Positions 1 through 9,246 of a stretch of 64,000 nucleotides of DNA are shown here, one piece after another. This DNA is from Shinella lacus (GTDB lineage: Bacteria; Pseudomonadota; Alphaproteobacteria; Rhizobiales; Rhizobiaceae), in assembly GCF_010994755.1 (NCBI RefSeq), contig NZ_WHSB02000008.1, positions 186,001 through 250,000 on the forward strand, written 5' to 3'. Both the position numbers and the translations under genes were made by a program. The notes beneath the pieces are model-generated. The model did no database searches. It was given only the letters and a program-made list of their open reading frames with translations, and was not told where the DNA came from. Each line of letters opens with the position of its first letter. Positions within the stretch are counted from its first letter, which is position 1.

Positions 1-1401
1 CTCGACGAGACGATCGGCGAACTCGGTTTCTCCAATGCCGAGGTGCGCGAATTCGTCGAGATGAACGCCGACCTGCCGGACCTCTGGGACCTCGCGCATG
101 GCGCCTGGGAAGACTGTTCCGGCCCCTCGCGCTTCAAGGAGGAGGGCGCGCAGGAAATCCTGGTCAAGGGCATCCGCGAACTCTCGACCCGCCCCGTCGT
201 CGGCGTCGGCCGCTTCACCTCGCCGGACGTGATGGCGCGCATGATCCGCCAGGGCATTCTGGATTTCATCGGCTGCGCCCGCCCCTCCATCGCCGATCCC
301 TTCCTGCCGAGGAAGATCGAGGAAGGCCGCATCGAGGACATCCGCGAGTGCATCGGCTGCAACATGTGCATCACCGGCGACATGACCATGTCGATCAGCC
401 GCTGCACCCAGAACCCCACCTTCATGGAGGAGTGGCGGAAGGGCTGGCATCCGGAGCGCATGAACGAGAAGGGCGAGAGCCAGACCGTGCTCGTCGTCGG
501 CGCCGGCCCCGCCGGGCTGGAGGCCACCCGCGCGCTGGCGCTGCGCGGCTATGACGTGACACTCGCCGAAGCCTCCACGACGCTCGGCGGTCGTGTTGCC
601 CGCGAGCGCCTGCTGCCCGGCCTCTCCGCCTGGGGCCGCGTCGTCGATTACCGCCAGTACCAGATTTCCCAGCGCACCAATGTCGAGACCTATTTCGACA
701 GCCGGCTCACCGCCGAGGACGTTCTCGCCTTCGGCTTCGAACATGTCGCCATCGCCACCGGCTCGCACTGGCGCCGCGACGGCGTCGCCCGCCAGCATGT
801 CGTGCCCATGCCGATCGATGCCGCGATGACGATCTGGACGCCGGACGACATCATGGGCAAGGTCCACCCGGAAAACCTCGCGGGAAAAACCGTCGTAGTC
901 TATGATGACGACCACTATTACATGGGCGGCGTGATGGCCGAGGTGATGGCCAAGGCCGGCGCGACCGTCATCCTCGTGACGCCCTCCGCCTATGTCTCCG
1001 ACTGGACGCGCAACACGCTGGAACAGGGCGCCATCCATGTGCGCCTCGACGATCTCGGCGTCGACATCCGCCTCAACCGCGGCGTCACCGCGATCCGCGC
1101 CGGCCAGGTCGAGACGAACTGCACCTATACCGGCCGCCGCAAGGCCATCGCCTGCGACGCCGTCCTCATGGTCGCCTCGCGGCTTTCGGAAGATGCGCTC
1201 TACAACGATCTTCTCGCCCGCCAAGGCGACTGGGCGGATGCCGGCATCAAGAGCGTAAAGATCATCGGCGATGCCGCGGCGCCCGCGCCCATCGCCTGGG
1301 CGACCTATGCCGGCCATCGTTATGCGCGCGAACTTGACACGCCCGATATCGGCGATGCCCTGCCCTTCCGCCGTGAAGTCACCCAACTCGAACCGGCATG
1401 A
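1..1401 (+). CDS. Trimethylamine dehydrogenase/DgcA-like iron-sulfur flavoprotein (5' partial)
   Basis: The reading frame is open from the window edge, so the N-terminal FMN barrel is mostly missing and 466 residues are visible. They comprise the end of an old-yellow-enzyme-type TIM barrel ([15 protein letters not shown]), a 4Fe-4S motif CX2CX2CX11C (cysteine codons between 349 and 405), and a C-terminal FAD/NAD-binding module starting [11 protein letters not shown]. This order is that of trimethylamine dehydrogenase, dimethylglycine catabolism protein DgcA and 2,4-dienoyl-CoA reductase. A role in oxidative N-demethylation of a methylated amine or betaine is inferred from the family and from the uptake system directly downstream. 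The next gene starts 10 bases after the stop, so the two are probably co-transcribed. The substrate is not known. Confidence 0.8.
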   Translation, partial: LDETIGELGFSNAEVREFVEMNADLPDLWDLAHGAWEDCSGPSRFKEEGAQEILVKGIRELSTRPVVGVGRFTSPDVMARMIRQGILDFIGCARPSIADPFLPRKIEEGRIEDIRECIGCNMCITGDMTMSISRCTQNPTFMEEWRKGWHPERMNEKGESQTVLVVGAGPAGLEATRALALRGYDVTLAEASTTLGGRVARERLLPGLSAWGRVVDYRQYQISQRTNVETYFDSRLTAEDVLAFGFEHVAIATGSHWRRDGVARQHVVPMPIDAAMTIWTPDDIMGKVHPENLAGKTVVVYDDDHYYMGGVMAEVMAKAGATVILVTPSAYVSDWTRNTLEQGAIHVRLDDLGVDIRLNRGVTAIRAGQVETNCTYTGRRKAIACDAVLMVASRLSEDALYNDLLARQGDWADAGIKSVKIIGDAAAPAPIAWATYAGHRYARELDTPDIGDALPFRREVTQLEPA

Positions 1402-1411
1402 GGAACGGGTC

Positions 1412-2479
1412 ATGAGCAAGGCCATCGAAGTGAAATCGGTTTCGAAAAGTTTCGGGACCTATCAGGCGCTGAATTCCGTCAGCTTCGACATTGGCGGCAA
1501 CGAATTCTTCACGATGCTCGGCCCCTCCGGCTGCGGCAAGACCACGCTTCTGCGCATGCTGGCCGGCTTCGAGAGCCCGAACAGCGGCTCGATCCTGCTC
1601 AATGGCCGGGAGGTCGTCGACATCCCGCCGCACAAGCGCCGCGTCAACACGGTGTTCCAGAGCTACGCGCTCTTCCCGCACATGACGCTGGAGCAGAACG
1701 TCGCCTACGGCCTGGAAAACCTCGGCTGGGACAAGGCGCGCATCAGGAACCGCGTCGGCGAGATGCTGGAGCGCGTACACATGACGTCGATGGCGAAGCG
1801 CAAGCCCGCCCAGCTTTCCGGCGGCCAGCGCCAGCGCATCGCGCTTGCCCGCGCCTTGGCGCCCGAGCCGGAAGTGCTGCTGCTCGACGAACCGCTTTCC
1901 GCCCTCGACCTGAAGCTCCGCCAGGCGATGCGCGACGAGCTGCGCACCCTGCAACGCGACACCGGCATCACCTTCGTCTTCGTCACGCACGACCAGGAAG
2001 AGGCGCTCGACATGTCCGACCGCATCGCCGTGCTCGGCGGCGGCGAGGTGCAGCAGATCGGCACGCCGACGGAAATCTACGAGGAGCCGGTCAACCGCTT
2101 CGTCGCCGATTTCGTCGGCGAGACCAATTTCCTCGATGTCGAGGTGCTGGAAAGTGCCGCCGGCCAGGCGACCATCCGCACGCCCTTCGGCCTGTCGATC
2201 ACCGTGCCATCACCCGGCCATGCCGCCAAGGGCCGCGCGACGCTGTCGGTGCGCCCGGAAAAGATCAACCTCGGCGACCAGGCCCAGGGCATCACCTTCG
2301 AGGGCCGCATCACCAACAAGAACTATATGGGCGGCTACACCCATTACACGCTCGACGTCGCCGGCACGGAGCTACGCGCCTCGCGCCGCAATGCCTCGCG
2401 CGAGGGCGACACGATCCCGCTCGGCGCCACCGTGCCGGTGGGTTTCGTCGCCGGCTCCGCCCGGGTGCTCGCGGCATGA
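1412..2479 (+). CDS. ABC transporter ATP-binding protein, PotA type
   Basis: 355 residues. Walker [11 protein letters not shown]-loop [12 protein letters not shown], signature [15 protein letters not shown], Walker [13 protein letters not shown] and H-loop FVTHDQEEA are all present, followed by a C-terminal TOBE-like regulatory domain (about residues 235-355). It energises import by the two permeases encoded next, with which it is translationally coupled (ATGA overlap at 2476). The ATG at 1412 fits the conserved N-terminus better than an earlier in-frame start inside the flavoprotein gene. The family imports spermidine/putrescine, but many plasmid-borne rhizobial members carry other amines or betaines; the neighbouring flavoprotein favours a methylated amine. 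Confidence 0.9.
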   Translation: MSKAIEVKSVSKSFGTYQALNSVSFDIGGNEFFTMLGPSGCGKTTLLRMLAGFESPNSGSILLNGREVVDIPPHKRRVNTVFQSYALFPHMTLEQNVAYGLENLGWDKARIRNRVGEMLERVHMTSMAKRKPAQLSGGQRQRIALARALAPEPEVLLLDEPLSALDLKLRQAMRDELRTLQRDTGITFVFVTHDQEEALDMSDRIAVLGGGEVQQIGTPTEIYEEPVNRFVADFVGETNFLDVEVLESAAGQATIRTPFGLSITVPSPGHAAKGRATLSVRPEKINLGDQAQGITFEGRITNKNYMGGYTHYTLDVAGTELRASRRNASREGDTIPLGATVPVGFVAGSARVLAA

Positions 2480-3405
2480 CCGACACCACCCTCCACGCCC
2501 CCGCCGAAACGGACAGCGCCCCGCGCGCCCGTTTCTGGCATGACCTTTCCTTCTGGGGCCTGCTGCCGTCCTGGCTGCTGATGGGTTTCGCGCTGATCCT
2601 GCCCATCGCCATCATCGCCGCCGTCTCCGTCGCCACGCGCGGCGCCCATGGCGGCTTCGCCTGGGACTTCAACCTCGCCGGCTACCGCCAAATCCTTTGG
2701 AACGAGGGCTGGACGGGCGAGCTGGAATTCACCCCGCAATACCTGCTGATCATCGCGCGCACCTTCCTGCTCGCCGGCGCCACCACGCTGATCTGCCTCG
2801 CCTTCGCCGTGCCGGTCGCCTATTTCATCTCGCGCCAGCCGCCGGGCCGCAAGGCCATCCTCGTCTATCTCGTGACCTTGCCCTTCTGGGTCTCGATGAT
2901 CCTGCGCGTCTACGCCTGGATGATCATTCTCGGCAAGGACGGCACGCTGCCGAAAGCTCTGGAATTCCTCGATTTCCCCGCCGGTATGAGCTTCATGTTC
3001 AACGACGGCGCGACGCTGACAGCCATGGTCTACACCTACATGCCGCTGATGGTGCTGCCGGTCTTCGCCTCCATCGAGAAACTGGACGGCACGCTGATCG
3101 AGGCCTCGCACGACCTCTACGGCAACCGCTGGGTCACGTTGCGCCGGGTCATCCTGCCGCTGACCGCGCCGGGCATCATCGCCGGCGCCATCCTCGTCTT
3201 CGTGCCTTCGCTGGGCGCCGTGCTGGAGCCCTCGCTGATGGGCGGCGGCAAGGAGATGATGATGGGCACGCTGATCCAGCTGCAATTCGGCGGCGGCCGC
3301 AACTGGCCGTTCGGCGCGGCCATCGCCATGGCGCTAATGGCGCTCGTCATGCTCTTCCTGGTCTTCACGGCGCTGCGCGCCGCCCGCAGGGAGGCCGCCC
3401 AATGA
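2476..3405 (+). CDS. ABC transporter permease, PotB type
   Basis: 309 residues with about six hydrophobic membrane segments and the EAA loop ([21 protein letters not shown]) that docks on the ATPase. The start overlaps the stop of the ATPase gene by four bases and its own stop overlaps the next permease start, a classic coupled operon. It forms the inner-membrane channel with the 3402-4205 product. Codon use is extremely GC-rich at third positions, as in the rest of the 1-4450 block and unlike the region after the insertion element. Confidence 0.88.
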   Translation: MTDTTLHAPAETDSAPRARFWHDLSFWGLLPSWLLMGFALILPIAIIAAVSVATRGAHGGFAWDFNLAGYRQILWNEGWTGELEFTPQYLLIIARTFLLAGATTLICLAFAVPVAYFISRQPPGRKAILVYLVTLPFWVSMILRVYAWMIILGKDGTLPKALEFLDFPAGMSFMFNDGATLTAMVYTYMPLMVLPVFASIEKLDGTLIEASHDLYGNRWVTLRRVILPLTAPGIIAGAILVFVPSLGAVLEPSLMGGGKEMMMGTLIQLQFGGGRNWPFGAAIAMALMALVMLFLVFTALRAARREAAQ

Positions 3406-4205
3406 GCCTCCACCACGACGTCAAGCGCTATCCCGGCCTCGGCCCCCTCACCGCGCTGTTCTTCGTCTATCTCTACGCGCCGCTCGCCGTCATCGTCGTC
3501 TATTCCTTCAACGCCAACCGGGTGGCCGGCGTCTGGACGGGTTTTTCGACGCAATGGTATGCCTCCGCGCTCAACAATGCGGCGCTGATGAACGCGCTCG
3601 AAACCTCGCTGATCGTCGCCGCTATCGCCACCACCGTCTCCACGCTGATCGCGCTTTCCGCAGCCCTTGCCATCATCCGCGGAAAGAACGTGCGCTTCCG
3701 CAAACTCTCCGAAACCGTGGTCAACCTGCCGCTGCTCCTGCCGGAAATCGTGCTGGCCGTCGCCACCCTCATCCTCTTCTCGCTGATCGACGTGCAGAAC
3801 GGCATGCTGCGGCTCACCATCGCGCATTCCGCCTTCTGCACGCCCTTCGCCTTCCTGCCGATCCGCGCCCGCCTGCAAGGCATGTCGCTGGATCTCGAAG
3901 AGGCGAGCGCCGACCTCTATGCCGACCGCTGGACGACCTTCCGCCGCGTCACGCTGCCGCTGATCTTCCCGGGCGTCTTTTCCGGCGCGATGCTCGCCTT
4001 CCTGATCTCGATGGACGATTTCATCACCTCGAACCTGCTGTCGACCGGCGGCTCGACGACGCTTCCCGTCTACATCTTCTCGCTGATCCGCGCCGGCACC
4101 TCGCCGGAGCTGAACGCCATCGCGACGCTGCTGATCCTGGCGTCGCTCATCCTCGCCACCGTCGCCCTGCTGGTTGCGGCGCGGGGCGCCCGAGAGACTG
4201 CCTGA
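3402..4205 (+). CDS. ABC transporter permease, PotC type
   Basis: 267 residues, several membrane segments and an EAA loop (LEEASADLYADRWTTF). The start at 3402 (AATGAGCC) overlaps the stop of the upstream permease and gives the usual PotC N-terminus, running into a first membrane segment (LFFVYLYAPLAVIVV). It is the second half of the inner-membrane channel. The system is probably non-functional in this strain unless another binding protein substitutes, because its own binding-protein gene is cut off about 200 bases into its length. Confidence 0.88.
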   Translation: MSLHHDVKRYPGLGPLTALFFVYLYAPLAVIVVYSFNANRVAGVWTGFSTQWYASALNNAALMNALETSLIVAAIATTVSTLIALSAALAIIRGKNVRFRKLSETVVNLPLLLPEIVLAVATLILFSLIDVQNGMLRLTIAHSAFCTPFAFLPIRARLQGMSLDLEEASADLYADRWTTFRRVTLPLIFPGVFSGAMLAFLISMDDFITSNLLSTGGSTTLPVYIFSLIRAGTSPELNAIATLLILASLILATVALLVAARGARETA

Positions 4206-4243
4206 GCCATAATCCCAGAACCATAATCAAGAGAGGAACGACC

Positions 4244-4450
4244 ATGAAAAAATACCTAGCCGCCACCGCACTCGCCCTGTGCTTCGCCACCGCCGCGCAC
4301 GCGGAAGGCCAGCTCAACATCTACGCCTGGGCCGAATCCATCTCGCCTGCGCTGATCGAAAAGTTCTCCAAGGAGAACGACGTGAAGGTCAATGTCGATA
4401 GCTTCACCTCCAACGAGGACCTGCTGACCAAGCTGCAGGCCGGCGCGGCG
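4244..4450 (+). pseudogene. Truncated PotD-type periplasmic binding protein, interrupted by IS21-family element
   Basis: An ATG at 4244, preceded by GAGAGGAACGACC as ribosome binding site, begins a signal peptide (MKKYLAATALALCFATAAHA) and then the first ~45 residues of a polyamine-type solute-binding protein (LNIYAWAESISPALIEKF, LLTKLQAG). Homology stops at about 4450, where a glycine-tyrosine-aspartate continuation is expected in the family; the sequence instead runs into the istB side of an insertion element. The remaining ~290 residues are found neither there nor beyond the element, so the loss involved a deletion as well as an insertion. Confidence 0.85.
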
Positions 4451-4467
4451 ATTTTATGTTGGAAGTT

Positions 4468-5226
4468 TCAGCCGGCCTTTCGGGCGTGGCTTTGGGCGAG
4501 ACGATAGCTGTCGCCGTTCATCTCAAGGATGTTGACGTGGTGGGTGATGCGATCGAGCAGCGCGCCGGTCAGGCGCTCAGATCCCAGGGTTTCCGTCCAT
4601 TCGTCAAACGGAAGATTGCTGGTGATCAGGGTGGCTGCGCGCTCGTAGCGTTGCGAGATCAGCTCGAACAGCAATTCCGCGCCAGTTTTGGATAGTGGCA
4701 CAAACCCCAGTTCGTCGATGATCAGCAGTTTGTAGGCGGCCATCTGCTTCTGGAACCGGAGCAGACGCCGCTCGTCTCGGGCCTCCATCATCTCGCTGAC
4801 CAGGGCCGCCGCTGTGGTGAAGCCGACGGACAAGCCCTTCTGGCAGGCGGCCAGGCCGAGGCCGAGCGCGACGTGCGTCTTGCCGGTTCCGCTGGGGCCG
4901 AGAGCGATGACGTTCTCACGGCGCTCGATCCATTCGCAGCGCGCCAGTTCCAGCACCTGCATCTTGTTGAGCTTGGGTATGGCGGAGAAGTCGAAGCTAT
5001 CCAGGCTTTTGACGACCGGGAATTTGGCCGCCTTGATCCGGCGTTCTACCTTGCGGCGATCCCGCTCGATCGTCTCCCGCTCGGCAAGCCGGAAGAGGTA
5101 TCCGACATGATCGACGCCTTCGGTGGCGCAGAGCCGGGCCAGCTTCTGGTGCTCGCGCTGGAAGGTCGGCAGCTTGAGGGTTTTGAGATAATGGGCAAGC
5201 AGGATGTCGGGTGCTTCGGTGCTCAT
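4468..5226 (-). CDS. istB: IS21-family transposition helper ATPase IstB
   Basis: 252 residues, full length for the family. Walker A GPSGTGKTH, Walker B LLIIDELGF and the IstB-typical ending (LDRITHHVNILEMNGDSYRL) are present. IstB is a DnaA/AAA-like ATPase that directs target choice by the IstA transposase. The ATG overlaps the istA stop by four bases, so translation is coupled. No frameshift is seen, so the protein should be active even though the left end of the element looks short. Confidence 0.95.
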   Translation of the reverse strand: MSTEAPDILLAHYLKTLKLPTFQREHQKLARLCATEGVDHVGYLFRLAERETIERDRRKVERRIKAAKFPVVKSLDSFDFSAIPKLNKMQVLELARCEWIERRENVIALGPSGTGKTHVALGLGLAACQKGLSVGFTTAAALVSEMMEARDERRLLRFQKQMAAYKLLIIDELGFVPLSKTGAELLFELISQRYERAATLITSNLPFDEWTETLGSERLTGALLDRITHHVNILEMNGDSYRLAQSHARKAG

Positions 5227-6746
5227 GCCGCTTCACCCGCATCAGACGACAGGAGACGCATATACGCCTTCGCCGATGTCTTCTCGACCGTCGCTCTTGG
5301 CAGGTAGGGATAGATCGTCAGGTCCAACCGCGGTGGCCGGCGCTCGACCCGGCACAGGATCAGATGTTTGACCGCATCGAAGCCGATCGCGCCGAGCTGA
5401 ATGGCCTGCTTAACGGCCGCATGCAGGTCCGCAAGGTCGAAACTCTCCAGAAGACGGAGAACTTGCACGTATTCCCGCCGCCCATGCTTGGCCATGCGGC
5501 CTTCCATCAGCCGGCGCAGCGTCGCGAACTCCTCCGGCAGATCCCAGCCCTGCAACGGAGCTGCTTGATCCAGCGAGTTGATCTTCTGCTCGATCAGCGG
5601 CAGGTAATGGACGGGATCGAAGACGACATCTTCGCGTTCCCAGCACCGCGGATGACGGGCAATGATCTCGCCGCGGCAGCCGATCACCACTTTGTCGACA
5701 TAGCCCCGGACCCAGACGTCCTGATGGCCATACGCGACCGGGACGGAATAGTCGTTGGTTTTGTAGCGCACCAGCGACTGGGCAGTCACAATAGCGCTGG
5801 CCTGATCGCACGCATCGAAGGGTGACGCCGGCAAGGAGCGCATGGCCGCGAGATCCCGCTGCAATCGTTCCCCGATTGTCTCGCTCTCGCCGCGCAGCTT
5901 GTCGCTCTGGCGCTTTCGGCACTGCTCTTCCAGAAAGGCGTTGAACGCATCCCATGTTGGAAACTGCGGGATCGGCACCATGAAGTTACGTCGGGCATAG
6001 CCGACAAGCCCTTCGACATTCCCTTTGTCGTTGCCCTTCCCAGGACGGCCATAGCGATCCCGGATCAGGTAGTGGGACAGGAAGCCACTGAACAGCGCTG
6101 CCCGTTTGCGCGTGCCGTCGGGGAGGATCTTCGCGACAAGGCAGCGGTCGTTGTCGTAGACAATCGACTTCGGCACGGCCCCGAAAAAGACAAATGCATG
6201 GATGTGACCATCGACCCAGGCCTCGGCCACGGCCGCCGGATAGGCCCGCACATAGCAGCCGTCACTATGCGGTAAATCCAGCACAAAGAAGCGCGCCTTC
6301 TGTTCCACGCCGCCGATGACCACCATCGCCTCGCCAAAGTCGGCCTGCGCATGGCCCGGCGGATGCGACAGCGGCACGAACACTTCCTGGCGGCGCTGTT
6401 CACGCTCGCGCATGTAATCCTTGATGATCGTGTAGCCGCCGGTGAAGCCGCACTCGTCACGCAGCCGATCAAATACCCGCTTGGCTGTGTGGCGCTGCTT
6501 GCGCGGCACCTTCAGATCTTCGTCGAGCCAATGCTCGATCGTCGACACAAACGCATCCAGCTTCGGCCGCCGGATCGGTGATCGCCGCTGATAGCCAGGT
6601 GGCGTCGAATAGGCCAACATCTTGGCTACGCTGTCGCGCGATATGTTGAAATGTTTTGCTGCCTGACGTTGCGTCATCCCTTCGGAAACAGCCAGGCGAA
6701 CTCTCAAATAAAGTTCCACGGTGTAGATCCCCTGTCCCTCCTGCAT
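5223..6746 (-). CDS. istA: IS21-family transposase IstA
   Basis: 507 residues, full length. An N-terminal helix-turn-helix (TQRQAAKHFNISRDSVAKML) is followed by the DDE integrase core: first D in HAQADFGEA, second D in IVYDNDRCLV, E in NDKGNVEGLVGYARR. A C-terminal beta-barrel-type tail follows. It catalyses transposition and lies just inside the repeat-bearing end of the element. No disruption is visible. Confidence 0.95.
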   Translation of the reverse strand: MQEGQGIYTVELYLRVRLAVSEGMTQRQAAKHFNISRDSVAKMLAYSTPPGYQRRSPIRRPKLDAFVSTIEHWLDEDLKVPRKQRHTAKRVFDRLRDECGFTGGYTIIKDYMREREQRRQEVFVPLSHPPGHAQADFGEAMVVIGGVEQKARFFVLDLPHSDGCYVRAYPAAVAEAWVDGHIHAFVFFGAVPKSIVYDNDRCLVAKILPDGTRKRAALFSGFLSHYLIRDRYGRPGKGNDKGNVEGLVGYARRNFMVPIPQFPTWDAFNAFLEEQCRKRQSDKLRGESETIGERLQRDLAAMRSLPASPFDACDQASAIVTAQSLVRYKTNDYSVPVAYGHQDVWVRGYVDKVVIGCRGEIIARHPRCWEREDVVFDPVHYLPLIEQKINSLDQAAPLQGWDLPEEFATLRRLMEGRMAKHGRREYVQVLRLLESFDLADLHAAVKQAIQLGAIGFDAVKHLILCRVERRPPRLDLTIYPYLPRATVEKTSAKAYMRLLSSDAGEAA

Positions 6747-6842
6747 TCATGGCAGAAAGGAAATAGGTGGCCGGTTTTTACTCCGCCCGCGGCTGGACTA
6801 TTCCGCCGCTACCGTGGCCGACTTTTCCACCGCCGCTCTCAC

Positions 6843-7853
6843 AAGACTGAACTCAACGAACGGCATGGCCATGTTCTCGGCCTGAAGAACATCAACATCT
6901 CGATGCCGGGAGGAGACATCCAGGTCATCATGGGCTTGTCTGGCTCAGGCAAGTCGACGTTGATCCGCCATATCAATCGACTCATTGAGCCTAGCGCGGG
7001 GCAAATTATCGTAGGGGGTCAGGACGTTGTTAAGATGCCGCTGGATGACCTTCGGCAATTCCGACGACACAAGACCGCAATGGTCTTTCAGAAGTTTGCG
7101 CTCTTACCACATCGCAACGTCCTGGAAAATACGGTCTACGGGATGGAGATCCAAGGCGTTTCTCGCCAGAGGCAGCTGGAATCTGCAACCCACTGGCTGG
7201 AACGGGTGGGGCTCAAGAATTTCGAAACGAAGTATCCCAATCAGCTCTCAGGCGGGATGCAGCAGCGCGTGGGCCTAGCGCGCGCGTTGGCAAACGATGC
7301 ACCAATCCTTCTGATGGATGAAGCCTTCTCTGCTCTAGACCCTCTTATCAGAGTCGATATGCAGTCGATCCTCCTTGAACTGCAGAAGGAGATCAAAAAA
7401 ACGATCGTCTTCATCACCCATGACCTGGACGAGGCTTTGCGTCTTGGCGACCGTATCGCAGTCCTTAGAGATGGGGAGGTTATCCAGCAGGGTACCGGCC
7501 AGGAAATCGTCCTTCGGCCAGTCGATGAGTATATTGCAAGGTTCGTTAGGGAAGTTAACCGAGGAGCCGTTCTGTCCGTCTCCGCCGTTATGCAGGAATT
7601 GACCGAGCCTGTCGAAACGGGCGCTGCTCGCATTTGCGGCGATGCAAGCCTGGAGGAAGCACTCGGCTTCTTGAACCGCGAAAATGCCCAGCATGCTCTC
7701 GTCGTCGATTCAAAAAGCAGGCCCATAGGCCTGCTTTCCATGCGGTCGTTGATCTCTGCAATCGTAAACCCGTCACCGGGCAACGCTTCAAACAAGGCGT
7801 CACACGACACGAGCAACCCGCTTCCTTTGGCTCAAACAAGCCGAAACTCTTAG
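6843..7853 (+). CDS. Betaine/choline-type ABC transporter ATPase, N-terminus removed by IS
   Basis: The homologous part begins right at the insertion-element boundary (KTELNERHGHVLGLKN) and lacks the ~35-40 residues expected before it. Walker A GLSGSGKST, signature LSGGMQQRVGLARAL, Walker B ILLMDEAFSALD and H-loop FITHDLDEA are intact, and the C-terminus carries a CBS-domain stretch (about bases 7620-7750), the layout of ProV/OpuAA/ChoV osmolyte importers. No start codon with ribosome binding site is obvious at the junction; translation could begin inside the element. The accompanying permease and binding-protein genes are absent. GC content is clearly lower than in the 1-4450 block. Probably a pseudogene or poorly expressed remnant. 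Confidence 0.75.
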   Translation, partial: KTELNERHGHVLGLKNINISMPGGDIQVIMGLSGSGKSTLIRHINRLIEPSAGQIIVGGQDVVKMPLDDLRQFRRHKTAMVFQKFALLPHRNVLENTVYGMEIQGVSRQRQLESATHWLERVGLKNFETKYPNQLSGGMQQRVGLARALANDAPILLMDEAFSALDPLIRVDMQSILLELQKEIKKTIVFITHDLDEALRLGDRIAVLRDGEVIQQGTGQEIVLRPVDEYIARFVREVNRGAVLSVSAVMQELTEPVETGAARICGDASLEEALGFLNRENAQHALVVDSKSRPIGLLSMRSLISAIVNPSPGNASNKASHDTSNPLPLAQTSRNS

Positions 7854-7864
7854 TAAGGTGCAAA

Positions 7865-8788
7865 ATGACCTCAAAACACTCCGCAATCATAACCTGCGCC
7901 ATAACTGGATCGATCCATACTCCCTCCATGTCTCCTTACTTGCCCATCAGCGAGGAGCAAATTATCGAGCAGGCGGTTGCGGCCGCTGAGGCAGGAGCTG
8001 CAATCCTCCATCTCCATGTTCGAAATCCAGACACAGGAGAGCCATCGAGCGACCCGGAATTGTTCGAGCGGGTGGCGAAAACCGTCAGCGCTCGCACCGA
8101 CGCGATTTTAAGTATCACGACAGGCGGCAGCGCGAAAATGTCCGTGGAGGAGCGGTTAAAAGGGCCGACCCGTATTGGGCCTGAGCTCTGCTCCCTCAAT
8201 CTCGGCACAATGAACTTTGCTCTTCATCCGATGGCAGACAAACCACGTGAGTGGAAGCACGACTGGGAAAAGCCTTTCTTGATGTCCACGAAAGGCGGAT
8301 TTTTCAAGAATACGTTCAACGACATGGAGCAGATCATAAAGGATCTTGGTGATCGCCATGGGACGCGATTTGAGTTTGAAGCCTACGATGTTGGACACCT
8401 CTATAGTCTGGCACATCTCACAGAGCGCGGGATGGTCACCGGAAAGGTCTTTGTTCAGTTCGTGATGGGCATTCTGGGTGGAATCGGTGCTGACCATACC
8501 AGCCTCGTATTGATGAAGGAGACTGCCACTCGACTATTCGGAGATAATATCGAGTGGTCAGTTCTTCCAGGTGGCAAGGCACAAATGCCCCTCTGCACGA
8601 TGGCTGCCATTATGGGCGGAAACATTCGCGTCGGTCTCGAAGACAACCTGTGGCTCGGCCCCGGCCAACTCGCGAAGAACAACGCTGAGCAGGTTGAGAA
8701 GATCACGCGTATCCTTTCGGAACTGAATATCCCGATTGCATCCCCTGCTGAGGCGAGACGGCGTCTCTGCTTGCGTGGATCAAAATGA
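7865..8788 (+). CDS. Beta-keto acid cleavage enzyme (BKACE, DUF849), probably 3-dehydrocarnitine cleavage
   Basis: 307 residues. It shows the BKACE TIM-barrel pattern: ITCAITGSIHTPSMSP at the N-terminus, the metal-binding HLHVR motif at about residues 57-61, FEFEAYDVGHL, FVMGILGGIGA and the C-terminal GGNIRVGLEDNLW. BKACEs condense a beta-keto acid with acetyl-CoA and split it into acetoacetate and a CoA ester. The ATPase of a betaine transporter upstream and a hotdog thioesterase immediately downstream (ATGA overlap) match the CdhC/CdhB pair that converts dehydrocarnitine through betainyl-CoA to glycine betaine. A carnitine dehydrogenase gene is not present in the window, so the substrate is an inference from context. 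Confidence 0.85.
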   Translation: MTSKHSAIITCAITGSIHTPSMSPYLPISEEQIIEQAVAAAEAGAAILHLHVRNPDTGEPSSDPELFERVAKTVSARTDAILSITTGGSAKMSVEERLKGPTRIGPELCSLNLGTMNFALHPMADKPREWKHDWEKPFLMSTKGGFFKNTFNDMEQIIKDLGDRHGTRFEFEAYDVGHLYSLAHLTERGMVTGKVFVQFVMGILGGIGADHTSLVLMKETATRLFGDNIEWSVLPGGKAQMPLCTMAAIMGGNIRVGLEDNLWLGPGQLAKNNAEQVEKITRILSELNIPIASPAEARRRLCLRGSK

Positions 8789-9204
8789 ACGCTGAAGAAA
8801 GACTGACGGCGATCACTACCGGTGAACTCGACGTTCCGGTTTATGGCTTGCTTAGTTTACGAGTCGTCGAATTCTCCGCTGAAGTAGTGAAACTGGTACT
8901 CAAACCGTTGCCAGCGCACGCCAATCCGTACGGAAAGGTTGCGGGCGGCGTGATCGCCTCCTCGCTCGACACCGCGGCCGCGTGGGCCGGGGACCTTCAG
9001 TGTTCGAATGGCTCCTTTTGTACCACGATCGACATCAAGGTCAATTTTCTACGTCCTCTCGCGATTACAGATAGCGAAGTGGAAATCATCGCCACGCCAG
9101 TTCACATCGGCGCGCGAATTATGGTTGCAGAAGCAAAAATGGTCCGTGACGACGGAAAGCTCGTGGCGGTGGCAACTGCCACGCTAGCTGTCCTCCAAGC
9201 TTAA
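8785..9204 (+). CDS. Hotdog-fold thioesterase, possible betainyl-CoA thioesterase
   Basis: 139 residues of the PaaI-type hotdog family (HANPYGKVAGGVIASSLDTA, then TTIDIKVNFLRPL). The family hydrolyses acyl-CoA thioesters in the cytoplasm. Its start overlaps the stop of the BKACE gene by four bases, so the two are made together; in carnitine catabolism this gene pair yields glycine betaine. The assignment to betainyl-CoA rests on that context only. Confidence 0.8.
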   Translation: MNAEERLTAITTGELDVPVYGLLSLRVVEFSAEVVKLVLKPLPAHANPYGKVAGGVIASSLDTAAAWAGDLQCSNGSFCTTIDIKVNFLRPLAITDSEVEIIATPVHIGARIMVAEAKMVRDDGKLVAVATATLAVLQA

Positions 9205-9246
9205 CCGGTCGCTCTGACCGCAGCACGAATATCTAGGGGTATCGCA

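Larger units (their letters stand above)
4451..6842 (-). mobile_element. IS21-family insertion sequence (istA + istB)
   Basis: About 2.4 kb bounded by two interrupted genes. It contains istB and istA on the minus strand with the four-base overlap typical of the family. The istA-side end (about 6765-6842) holds several imperfect copies of a GGCCGACTTTTCCACCGCC-like motif, as expected for the multiple terminal repeats of IS21 elements. The istB side is unusually short: only about 17 bases separate the istB stop from the potD-like coding sequence, and no matching terminal repeats are evident there, so that end may be eroded or deleted. Exact ends and target duplication cannot be fixed by eye. 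Confidence 0.85.

Noticed and set aside
2344..3878. Long minus-strand open frames opposite the Pot-type permease genes
   Set aside because: They are shadows of very GC-rich coding sequence: low-complexity Gln/Arg/Asp/His composition and no domains, while the plus strand has clear transporter proteins.
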